Below are positions 35,746-43,956 of a DNA stretch of 64,000 nucleotides, one piece after another. The position numbers and the translations under genes are program-made. Location of the stretch: contig CAJTCY010000003.1 of NCBI GenBank assembly GCA_910575075.1, positions 76,453 to 140,452 on the forward strand, written 5' to 3'. The DNA is from Lachnospiraceae bacterium. GTDB lineage: Bacteria; Bacillota; Clostridia; Lachnospirales; Lachnospiraceae. Below the pieces are notes generated by a model, which saw nothing but the letters and a program-made list of their open reading frames with translations, did not search any database and was not told where the DNA came from. The stretch's first letter is position 1. Each line of letters begins with the position of its first letter.

Positions 35746-36894
35746 ATGATATACCGTGAGTTAGGAAATACAGGATTAGAAGTGAGTGAGATTGGCATGG
35801 GCTGCGAGGGATTTTCTGAAAAAAACTGCGAGAACGCCAAGATACTTCTGGATTCAGCAGAACAGTTTGGTATAAATTACTTTGATCTCTATACATCAGA
35901 TCCCAAAATCCGTACTGCAGTTGGAGATGCATTAGAAGGCAGACGAGATAAATTTATCATTCAGGGGCATATTTGTTCCGTATGGAAGAACGGACAGTAT
36001 AAGCGGAGCCGTCAGATAGAGGAAGTCAAGGCTGGATTTGAAGAACTGCTGACGCAGCTTCATACTGATTATATTGATGTTGGAATGATACATTATGTGG
36101 ATTCCATGGAAGATTTGGAAAAAATATGCCAGGGACCTGTTATGGAGTATGCATTAGAATTAAAGAAGAATGGAAAGATCCGTCATATTGGGCTGAGCAG
36201 TCATAATCCAGAAGTAGCTTTGAAGGCGGTGAAAAGCGGTCAGGTTGAAGTACTGATGTTTAGCATAAACCCCTGCTATGACCTGCAGCCTGCCACAGAA
36301 GATGTGGAAGAACTGTGGAATGAGAAAAATTATAGCAGGCCATTGGTGAACATAGATGCTAAACGGCAGGAACTATATGAGACATGTCAGAGGCAGGGCG
36401 TGGGAATTACTGTTATGAAAGCATTTGGAGGCGGAGATTTGTTGGATGCATCCATTTCTCCGGCAAGGAAGTCATTGACTGTGGCGCAGTGCCTGCATTA
36501 TGCGCTCACCAGACCGGGCGTGGCAACCGTTCTTGCAGGGGCACATTCTCTGGAACAGTTAGAAGAGAGTCTTTCCTATGAGACCGCTTCGGAGGCAGAG
36601 AAGGATTACGCACTTACATTTGCGGCATTTCCCAATATAAGCTGGAAGGGGCATTGTATGTATTGCAGCCATTGTGCTCCCTGTGCGAAGAAAATTGATG
36701 TGGCTCTTGTTACCAAGTTTTTAAATCTTGCCAGGGCGCAGGGAGAAATACCAGAGACCGTACGGGAACATTATGAGGTATTGGAGCATCATGCAGGAGA
36801 ATGTATTCAATGCGGCGCCTGTGAAACACGGTGTCCGTTTGAGGTTTCAATTATGGAAAATATGAAACAGGCGCGAGAGCTGTTTGGAAAGTAG
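35746..36894 (+). CDS. Aldo/keto reductase with C-terminal ferredoxin domain
   Basis: 382 residues. An aldo/keto reductase barrel (about 1-285; GLEVSEIGMGCEGFS, YFDLYTSD, HIGLSSHNPE, GVGITVMKAF) is followed by a 4Fe-4S region. The first cysteine group is CMYCSHCAPC and the second CIQCGACETRCPF. This fused family is common in anaerobes and probably moves electrons between a small carbonyl substrate and ferredoxin; the substrate is unknown. GGAAGGAT precedes the ATG. The stop is 16 bp before the response-regulator gene, suggesting co-transcription. Confidence 0.88.
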   Translation: MIYRELGNTGLEVSEIGMGCEGFSEKNCENAKILLDSAEQFGINYFDLYTSDPKIRTAVGDALEGRRDKFIIQGHICSVWKNGQYKRSRQIEEVKAGFEELLTQLHTDYIDVGMIHYVDSMEDLEKICQGPVMEYALELKKNGKIRHIGLSSHNPEVALKAVKSGQVEVLMFSINPCYDLQPATEDVEELWNEKNYSRPLVNIDAKRQELYETCQRQGVGITVMKAFGGGDLLDASISPARKSLTVAQCLHYALTRPGVATVLAGAHSLEQLEESLSYETASEAEKDYALTFAAFPNISWKGHCMYCSHCAPCAKKIDVALVTKFLNLARAQGEIPETVREHYEVLEHHAGECIQCGACETRCPFEVSIMENMKQARELFGK

Positions 36895-36910
36895 TTCGGA
36901 GAGACGACCT

Positions 36911-37576
36911 ATGAAAAAGATACTTGTAGTGGATGACGAGGCAGGGATTCGGAGTCTTTTAAAAGAATTTCTGGAGATGGAAAATTATCTGGTCTATACG
37001 GCGAAAAGCGGTATGGAGGCGATGCAGGGGTTAAAATATCATCCAGACCTGATTATTCTGGATGTGAACATGCCGGATATGGACGGTTATACGGTATGTG
37101 AGAAAATCAGGGACTATGTAGACTGTCCTATTTTATTTCTGACAGCAAGAACACAGGAACAGGACAGAGTCAATGGATTTAAAGCAGGGGGAGATGATTA
37201 CATCGTAAAACCTTTTGGCATGGATGAAATGCTGGCAAGAGTGGAAGCACATTTGCGGCGGGAGGAACGAAGGACATCAGACAGCAACGTTTATATAAGC
37301 GAAGATTTAACAGTGGATTTTTCTGGACATCAAGTATTAACAGAGGGTAAAGATGCGGGACTTACCCGCACAGAATTTTCTATTGTCGAGCTTCTAATCA
37401 CACACAGCGGACAGGTATTTGAAAAAGAACATATTTATGAACGGGTGCGCGGCTACGAGGGGGAGGGAGACGCCTCTATTATTGCGGAGCATATAAGAAG
37501 AATCCGCCAGAAAATAGACAAAAAATCAAAGCATATTGAAACAGTCTGGGGTGTGGGCTATAAATGGATTGGATAG
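36911..37576 (+). CDS. OmpR-family response regulator
   Basis: 221 residues: receiver (VDDEAG pocket, phospho-acceptor in LIILDVNMPDMDG, Lys in DDYIVKPFG) and winged-helix output (HIYERVRGYEGEGD; TVWGVGYKW). Start at 36911 is chosen to begin MKKILVVDDE after a GGAGAG site; an ATG at 36884 would overlap the reductase gene. Ends inside the start of the kinase gene (13 bp overlap). Confidence 0.93.
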   Translation: MKKILVVDDEAGIRSLLKEFLEMENYLVYTAKSGMEAMQGLKYHPDLIILDVNMPDMDGYTVCEKIRDYVDCPILFLTARTQEQDRVNGFKAGGDDYIVKPFGMDEMLARVEAHLRREERRTSDSNVYISEDLTVDFSGHQVLTEGKDAGLTRTEFSIVELLITHSGQVFEKEHIYERVRGYEGEGDASIIAEHIRRIRQKIDKKSKHIETVWGVGYKWIG

Positions 37577-38763
37577 AAGAAAAAATGGAACAGATGCGGG
37601 TTTTCCTGCAGGAGAAATCGCTGGTAAAATCATTGGTATGTTATCTTTGCATTGGTATGGTGGGTGTAGGAACACTTTACTGGATAACCAGAAACATGTG
37701 CTCGGCGTGGGTGGAGGTGATATCCAGGCGATATCAGGTTTCTCATGTTTTTTTTACTCCAGACATATGGAGAGGAACCAGTATTGGAAAAAAAGAAGAA
37801 CTGCTGCTTATTTTGGCAAATTTCCTAAACAGATACTGTCTCTATATTTATACTTTGGTATGTTTTGTCGTTGTGGGAAAAATATTTTTAGAGAAGAAGA
37901 TAAAGCCGGCAATTGAGGAAATTACCAAAGGGATGTGCTATATTAATCTGGGGGATTATGGCCATGAGATTGCCTGGCGCAGTCAGGATGAGATGGGAAT
38001 GCTCTGCAGAGAGATGGAACAGATGCGAAAAAGTCTTTTGAAGGAAAAAAGAGACAGATGGAGACAGCAGGAAGAGCAGCGCAAAATAAATGCGGCGTTT
38101 GCCCATGATATCCGTACCCCTCTGACGGTAATTCGAGGATATACAGAATTTCTTCAGAAATATGTGCCCCAAGGCAGAGTGAATGAGGAAATGCTGCTGC
38201 AAAAACTTGCAGATATGCATGAACAAGAAGAGCGGCTGCTTCGGTTTTCGACTACCATGGCTACCATTCAGAAAATTGAGAAGAGGGAGATTTGCGGAAA
38301 GTGGCATAGGGTTTCAGAACTTATGGAGCAATTTCATACAGTGATACAGGGAGTCAGCCAGAATACAGATAAGAAAATTTTTCTGCATACAGAGGCACCA
38401 GAGCAAAAATTGCTGTTGGACAAAAACTTGTTGATGGAAGTATTTGAAAATTTGCTGAGCAATGCTATACGTTTTGCCTGCAAATGTATTTGGGTGGAAG
38501 TAGTTCTCGAAAAAAATGAGTTAACCTTATTTGTCAAAGATGATGGGCAGGGATTTTCTGACAGGGCGCTGCGCAGCGGTATGGATACTTATTTCAGTGA
38601 AGAAGAGAACAGCAGAGAACATTTTGGCATTGGACTGTCCATATGCAGAATGCTGTGTGAAAACCATGGAGGCAGTGTTACGCTGCAAAACAGTGTGACA
38701 CAGGGGGCGATCAGTGCCGCTTCTCTGACTGTCGGGACAGAGATAGAAGGGCATATGTCTTGA
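37564..38763 (+). CDS. Sensor histidine kinase
   Basis: 399 residues. Two membrane helices (about 19-38, then 85-108) around a short outside loop, a HAMP-like linker, HisKA with FAHDIRTPLTVIRGY, and HATPase boxes (NLLSNAIRFA, DDGQGFS, GIGLSICRML). Overlaps its regulator, so both are translated together. The small outside loop suggests sensing in or near the membrane. Target genes unknown; a transporter is not adjacent. Confidence 0.92.
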   Translation: MDWIEEKMEQMRVFLQEKSLVKSLVCYLCIGMVGVGTLYWITRNMCSAWVEVISRRYQVSHVFFTPDIWRGTSIGKKEELLLILANFLNRYCLYIYTLVCFVVVGKIFLEKKIKPAIEEITKGMCYINLGDYGHEIAWRSQDEMGMLCREMEQMRKSLLKEKRDRWRQQEEQRKINAAFAHDIRTPLTVIRGYTEFLQKYVPQGRVNEEMLLQKLADMHEQEERLLRFSTTMATIQKIEKREICGKWHRVSELMEQFHTVIQGVSQNTDKKIFLHTEAPEQKLLLDKNLLMEVFENLLSNAIRFACKCIWVEVVLEKNELTLFVKDDGQGFSDRALRSGMDTYFSEEENSREHFGIGLSICRMLCENHGGSVTLQNSVTQGAISAASLTVGTEIEGHMS

Positions 38764-38776
38764 GATTCTGTTTTGG

Positions 38777-38826
38777 CTGCTGCACTAACAGGAAGAGTAA
38801 TCTATGTTAGTGCAACAGCTCCTATT
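38777..38826 (+). terminator. Terminator after kinase
   Basis: TGCACTAACA/TGTTAGTGCA stem (38781-38814), extended by GCTG/CAGC, then TCCTATTTT. Confidence 0.7.
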
Positions 38827-38870
38827 TTGCCATAGTAAGATTGCAAAAAACGGAAATTCAAGCTCCTTAG

Positions 38871-39066
38871 TTTGAGTTTCCCCATTTTTTGATTTTATAG
38901 TACCAAAAGGTTTCCAGCACAAAGTGATGGAAACACTTTGCACAGAAAAGTGCTTTGGAAAGCTGGCTTTCCAGACACTTTTTGTGCAAGATGTCTATGC
39001 TGCCAAAGGCAGCAAGACCTTTTGGTACTAAAATATCCGTTGTTGTTAAAAAGGGGGAAACTCAAA
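38871..39066. mobile_element. MITE family B, copy 2 (196 bp)
   Basis: Same ends and inner inverted repeats as the copy at 915-1068. A perfect 10 bp target duplication AGCTCCTTAG stands at 38861-38870 and 39067-39076. It carries about 42 extra bases near 38938-38980 that themselves form a hairpin (AAAGTGC.../GGAAAGC-TG-GCTTTCC). It lies in the region upstream of carA. The following 39077-39210 is AT-rich leader with no clear element. Confidence 0.9.
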
Positions 39067-39210
39067 AGCTCCTTAGGGCTTGCAAAATAAAAAAAAATGT
39101 GCTAAAATTTTTTCAATTTAGGCAATTACAGAGACCCTTATGAAGAAAAAGAATGTGAACTCTTTTTTTTTTGTAAAAAACAGGCAAATGAAAGAAAGGG
39201 CGGTAAGTAC

Positions 39211-40281
39211 ATGAAAGCATTTCTAATACTGGAGGATGGAACTATTTTTGAGGGCAGCAGCATTGGTTCTTCCAGAGAAGTTATCAGTGAAATCGTTTTT
39301 AACACTTCTATGACAGGTTATCTTGAGGTTTTGACAGATCCTTCTTATGCCGGACAGGCAGTGGTCATGACATACCCATTGATTGGAAATTATGGAATTA
39401 CAGCAGATATGGAGTCAGAAAAACCATGGCCGGATGGTTATATTGTAAGAGAATTGTCCAGAATGCACAGCAATTTCCGCAGCGAAGGCAGCATTCAGGA
39501 TTTTCTGGTGAAATATGATATCCCGGGAATTGCAGGGATTGATACCAGGGCGCTGACTAAAATTCTCAGGGAAAAAGGGACTATGAATGGTATGATTACC
39601 ACCAATGAGAATTTCAGTCTGGAGGAAACTTTTCCCAGATTGAAGAAGTATACTACAGGAAATGTGGTGGATAAAGTAACCGTCGGCAGTTCTTATCAGC
39701 TAAAGGGCAAAGGAAAACGGGTGGCATTGATGGATTTTGGGGCTAAAAAGAATATTGCAAAATCCTTAAATGACCGGGGATGCCAGGTTACCGTATATCC
39801 GGCGCATACCAGGGCAGAGGAAATTCTGCGGGATAAGCCGGATGGCATTATGCTCAGCAATGGCCCCGGAGACCCCAAAGAATGTGGAGAAATCATAGAA
39901 GAAATTAAGAAATTATATCAGTCGGACGTTCCTATATTTGCCATTTGTCTGGGGCATCAGCTTATGGCGCTTGCCAATGGCGCGGATTCTTATAAGATGA
40001 AGTATGGACACCGGGGCGGTAATCATCCGGTGAAAGATTTAGAGACGGGAAGAGTGTATATTTCTTCCCAGAACCACGGTTATGTGGTGGATACTGACCG
40101 TCTGGATCCGTCAGTGGCAGTTCCGGCATTTATAAATGTTAATGATGGTACCAACGAAGGCTTGAAATATACAGGAAAGAATATTTTTACGGTCCAGTTT
40201 CATCCGGAGGCATGTCCGGGACCGCAGGACAGCGGATATCTGTTTGACCGGTTTATCAGTATGATGGGAGGGAATCAGTGA
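39211..40281 (+). CDS. carA: Carbamoyl-phosphate synthase small subunit
   Basis: 356 residues. N-terminal CPSase domain (LEDGTIFEGSSIGS) and a C-terminal class I glutamine amidotransferase domain with nucleophile C246 in AICLGHQ and the His/Glu pair in VQFHPEACPG. Releases ammonia from glutamine for CarB, feeding arginine and pyrimidine synthesis. AAGGGCGG precedes the ATG. The stop overlaps the carB start. Confidence 0.97.
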   Translation: MKAFLILEDGTIFEGSSIGSSREVISEIVFNTSMTGYLEVLTDPSYAGQAVVMTYPLIGNYGITADMESEKPWPDGYIVRELSRMHSNFRSEGSIQDFLVKYDIPGIAGIDTRALTKILREKGTMNGMITTNENFSLEETFPRLKKYTTGNVVDKVTVGSSYQLKGKGKRVALMDFGAKKNIAKSLNDRGCQVTVYPAHTRAEEILRDKPDGIMLSNGPGDPKECGEIIEEIKKLYQSDVPIFAICLGHQLMALANGADSYKMKYGHRGGNHPVKDLETGRVYISSQNHGYVVDTDRLDPSVAVPAFINVNDGTNEGLKYTGKNIFTVQFHPEACPGPQDSGYLFDRFISMMGGNQ

Positions 40282-43200
40282 TGCCAAAGAGTGCAGAGAT
40301 CAAGAAAGTATTAGTAATCGGTTCCGGCCCTATTGTAATCGGCCAGGCAGCAGAATTTGATTATGCAGGAACCCAGGCATGCCGTTCTCTGAAGGAAGAA
40401 GGCGTGGAAGTTGTGCTGGTGAACTCTAATCCGGCAACAATTATGACAGACAAAGAAATTGCAGATGAGGTTTATATAGAACCTTTGACAGCTAAGGTTT
40501 TAGAACAGATTATTTTGAAAGAACAGCCGGACAGCGTGCTGCCCACCCTGGGCGGCCAGGCAGGGCTGAATCTGGGCATGGAATTAGCGGAATCTGGTTT
40601 TTTGGAAAAGCATAATGTGAAACTGATTGGAACCACAGCGGAGACTATTTTTAAGGCGGAAGACCGGCAGGCATTTAAAGATACGATGGAGAAAATAGGG
40701 GAACCGTGCGCTCCCTCCCTGGTGGTCCGCAATGTGCAGGATGGGATTGCGTTTACTAATACCATCGGTTATCCGGTCGTGCTGCGCCCGGCGTTCACTC
40801 TGGGGGGAAGCGGCGGCGGCATCGCTCACAACGAAACAGAACTTGTGGACATACTCACCAACGGGCTTCGTTTAAGCCGTGTAGGAGAAGTTCTGGTAGA
40901 GCGCTGTATTGCAGGCTGGAAAGAGATCGAATATGAGGTCATGCGGGATGCGGCCGGGAACTGTATCACAGTATGCAATATGGAAAATATTGATCCGGTG
41001 GGGGTACACACGGGAGACAGTATCGTGGTTGCTCCTTCTCAGACATTAGGAGATAAGGAATATCAGATGCTGCGCACTTCTGCCTTAAATATTATTTCCG
41101 AACTGAATATTACCGGAGGATGTAATGTGCAATATGCCCTTCATCCGGAGAGTTTTGAGTACTGTGTCATTGAGGTAAATCCCCGTGTCAGCCGTTCTTC
41201 TGCCCTGGCCAGCAAAGCGACCGGTTATCCAATCGCCAAGGTAGCGGCAAAGATTGCTCTGGGCTACACGTTGGACGAGATTAAAAATGCGATTACAGGA
41301 AAAACGTATGCCAGTTTCGAACCCATGCTCGACTATTGTGTGGTGAAAATTCCACGGCTGCCATTCGATAAATTTATTACGGCAAAACGCAGCTTGACAA
41401 CTCAGATGAAGGCAACGGGAGAGGTCATGAGCATTTGCACCAATTTTGAAGGGGCGCTGATGAAAGCCATCCGTTCTCTGGAACAGCATGTGGACTGTAT
41501 GCGGTCTTATGATTTTACGGCTCTTTCTAAAAAGGAGCTGTTAAAGAAGCTGGAAAAAGTGGATGACCGCAGAATCTGGGTGATTGCAGAAGCTTTGAGG
41601 AAAGGGATTTCCTATGAGGAAATCCATGATATTACCAGAATTGACCATTGGTTTATTGATAAAATTGCCATTTTGGTGGAAATGGAAGAGCGCCTGGAAA
41701 AAGAGGAATTGACGACAGAGCTCTTAAAGGAAGCCAAGAGAATTGAATTTCCAGACAGTGTGATTGCGGAGCTTGCCGGAAAAACCGAGGAAGAAATCCG
41801 TGCAACGCGGTATGAACATGGAATTACTGCCTCCTTTAAAATGGTAGATACCTGTGCAGCAGAATTTGCAGCAGAGACGCCGTATTATTATTCTTGTTTC
41901 GGCAGTGAAAATGAAGCGGTGAAGACAGAGGGAAAGAAAAAAGTGCTTGTCTTAGGCTCTGGTCCTATCCGTATCGGACAGGGAATAGAATTTGATTACT
42001 GTTCGGTACATTGTACCTGGGCGTTTGCCAGGGAAGGTTATGAGACTATCATAGTGAATAATAATCCGGAAACTGTGTCGACAGATTTTGATATTGCAGA
42101 CAAATTGTATTTTGAGCCCTTGACGCCAGAGGATGTGGAGAGCATTGTGCGCCTGGAGCAGCCAGACGGGGCTGTGGTACAGTTCGGCGGGCAGACAGCG
42201 ATCAAGCTCACCGAAAGCCTGATGAAAATGGGAGTACCGATTTTGGGTACGAAGGCTGAAGACGTGGACGCGGCGGAGGACCGTGAATTGTTTGACAAGA
42301 TTCTCGAACAGACCCAGATTCCCCGTGCTGCCGGAGGAACGGTATTTACGGCAGAAGAGGCGAAAGAGGTTGCAAACCGCCTGGGATATCCAGTTCTGGT
42401 GCGTCCTTCTTATGTGCTGGGAGGGCAGGGAATGCAGATTGCTTATTCTGACCAGGAAATTGAGGAATTTATGGAAATTATCAACCGCATTGCCCAGGAT
42501 CATCCCATTCTGGTAGACAAATATCTCCAGGGAAAAGAGATTGAAGTGGATGCGGTATGTGACGGCACAGATATTTTAATACCAGGGATCATGGAGCACA
42601 TTGAGCGTACCGGAGTCCATTCCGGAGACAGTATTTCTGTCTATCCAGCTCCTACCATCAGCCAGGAGGTAAAGGAAAAGATCGTGGAATATACCAGGAG
42701 GCTGGCGCGTGCTTTGCATGTGGTGGGGCTGATTAACATTCAGTTTATTGCCATGGATGATGATGTGTACGTGATTGAGGTAAACCCGCGTTCCTCCCGG
42801 ACTGTGCCTTATATCAGCAAGGTGACTGGGATTCCGATTGTAGACCTTGCCACCAGGGTGATCATTGGAAATACCCTCAAAGGTATGGGCTATCCCACCG
42901 GACTTGCCTCGGAAGCAGAGTATGTGGCGGTTAAAATGCCAGTGTTCTCTTTTGAGAAGCTTCGGGGGGCGGAAATCAGCCTGGGGCCGGAAATGAAATC
43001 TACGGGAGAATGCTTAGGAATTGGCAGAAGTTTTGATGAGGCTTTATATAAGGCGTTTGTCGGCGCCGGCGTACAGCTTCCCAAGTATAAGCAGATGATC
43101 ATGACAGTAAAAGATGCAGATAAGCCGGAAGCAGTGGATGTGGCAAGGCGTTTTGAAGCGCTGGGCTATAAGATTTATGCTACCAGAAGCACTGCAAAAT

Positions 43201-43490
43201 ACCTAGAAGCAAGGGGAATAAGGGCGAGACGTATCAATAAAATTTCTCAGGAATCCCCCAACGTGATGGACCTGATTCTCGGGCATAAGATCGACTTGGT
43301 GATTGATACGCCTACTCAGGGGCGCGATAAGAGCCGAGACGGGTTCCTGATCCGCCGTAATGCGATTGAGACAGGGGTTTACTGCATTACGGCTATGGAC
43401 ACGGCAAATGCCTTGGCAGAAAGCCTGGAACATGCAGATGAGGATGATAAATTCAATTTGATTGATATTGCCAAGGTGAAGAATATTTGA
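40281..43490 (+). CDS. carB: Carbamoyl-phosphate synthase large subunit
   Basis: 1069 residues with the duplicated ATP-grasp organisation: VLVIGSGPIVIGQAAEFDYAG at the N-terminus and VLVLGSGPIRIGQGIEFDYC near residue 555. A C-terminal MGS-like allosteric domain (about 930-1065) is present. Makes carbamoyl phosphate from bicarbonate, ammonia and two ATP. ATG 40281 is preferred over an in-frame GTG at 40278; GGGAGGG lies 8-10 bases upstream, inside carA. Full length, no sign of damage. Confidence 0.97.
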   Translation: MPKSAEIKKVLVIGSGPIVIGQAAEFDYAGTQACRSLKEEGVEVVLVNSNPATIMTDKEIADEVYIEPLTAKVLEQIILKEQPDSVLPTLGGQAGLNLGMELAESGFLEKHNVKLIGTTAETIFKAEDRQAFKDTMEKIGEPCAPSLVVRNVQDGIAFTNTIGYPVVLRPAFTLGGSGGGIAHNETELVDILTNGLRLSRVGEVLVERCIAGWKEIEYEVMRDAAGNCITVCNMENIDPVGVHTGDSIVVAPSQTLGDKEYQMLRTSALNIISELNITGGCNVQYALHPESFEYCVIEVNPRVSRSSALASKATGYPIAKVAAKIALGYTLDEIKNAITGKTYASFEPMLDYCVVKIPRLPFDKFITAKRSLTTQMKATGEVMSICTNFEGALMKAIRSLEQHVDCMRSYDFTALSKKELLKKLEKVDDRRIWVIAEALRKGISYEEIHDITRIDHWFIDKIAILVEMEERLEKEELTTELLKEAKRIEFPDSVIAELAGKTEEEIRATRYEHGITASFKMVDTCAAEFAAETPYYYSCFGSENEAVKTEGKKKVLVLGSGPIRIGQGIEFDYCSVHCTWAFAREGYETIIVNNNPETVSTDFDIADKLYFEPLTPEDVESIVRLEQPDGAVVQFGGQTAIKLTESLMKMGVPILGTKAEDVDAAEDRELFDKILEQTQIPRAAGGTVFTAEEAKEVANRLGYPVLVRPSYVLGGQGMQIAYSDQEIEEFMEIINRIAQDHPILVDKYLQGKEIEVDAVCDGTDILIPGIMEHIERTGVHSGDSISVYPAPTISQEVKEKIVEYTRRLARALHVVGLINIQFIAMDDDVYVIEVNPRSSRTVPYISKVTGIPIVDLATRVIIGNTLKGMGYPTGLASEAEYVAVKMPVFSFEKLRGAEISLGPEMKSTGECLGIGRSFDEALYKAFVGAGVQLPKYKQMIMTVKDADKPEAVDVARRFEALGYKIYATRSTAKYLEARGIRARRINKISQESPNVMDLILGHKIDLVIDTPTQGRDKSRDGFLIRRNAIETGVYCITAMDTANALAESLEHADEDDKFNLIDIAKVKNI

Positions 43491-43516
43491 TATGATCCAT
43501 ATATTTCAGATATATG

Positions 43517-43556
43517 AGAATGTCCCGATGCTGGCAGCAGAGGGCATTCTTTTTTA
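43517..43556 (+). terminator. Intrinsic terminator after carB
   Basis: AGAATGTCCC/GGGCATTCT stem with an inner hairpin (GCTGGCAGC), then TTTTTT. Confidence 0.8.
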
Positions 43557-43740
43557 TTCTATAGGAAAGAACTTGTCACGCTAAAGCGTGAAAGTGTCTT
43601 TCTATAGAATAAAAAGCCTCCGGGAGGATGCGCACGGATGCAAAAGGAATTTCATTGCTTCGCAATAAGCATCCGGCGCGGCAAACCGTCCAAGTCCCTC
43701 ATGAATGAGGGATTTAGGGAGTTGAAGCGGACTTGTCCGC
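43554..43740. repeat. REP-like element copy 2 (variant module)
   Basis: Core arms TTCTATAGGAAAG/CTTTCTATAGAA around TCACGC-TAAA-GCGTGA, with compensating changes against copy 1. The module that follows differs: GGATGC...GCATCC, TCCCTCATGAATGAGGGA and AGCGGACTTGTCCGCT hairpins. It abuts copy 3. Confidence 0.7.
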
Positions 43741-43744
43741 TTTG

Positions 43745-43893
43745 TTCTCTTATAAGAAAGACCTTATCACGCTAAAGCGTGAAAGTATCTTTCCTATAAG
43801 AGAAATAACAACTATGCGCAGTTCGCGGAGAAGAAGTTGCTGCTTCGCAGCCCGCTCACGCGCGGAGAATGCGTAAAACGCAATCTTTTTCAT
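43745..43893. repeat. REP-like element copy 3
   Basis: Core TTCTCTTATAAGAAAG... with TCACGC-TAAA-GCGTGA, then the same second module as copy 1, ending AATGCG-TAAAA-CGCAATC plus TTTTT. Copies 2 and 3 stand in tandem after carB. The remaining 43894-43956 is the leader of the ABC gene. Confidence 0.8.
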
Positions 43894-43956
43894 GGTGGTA
43901 TTTAAGGATTTATTAATAATTTCTATGATAGATTGACAGCAGAAAGGAGAGGACTT

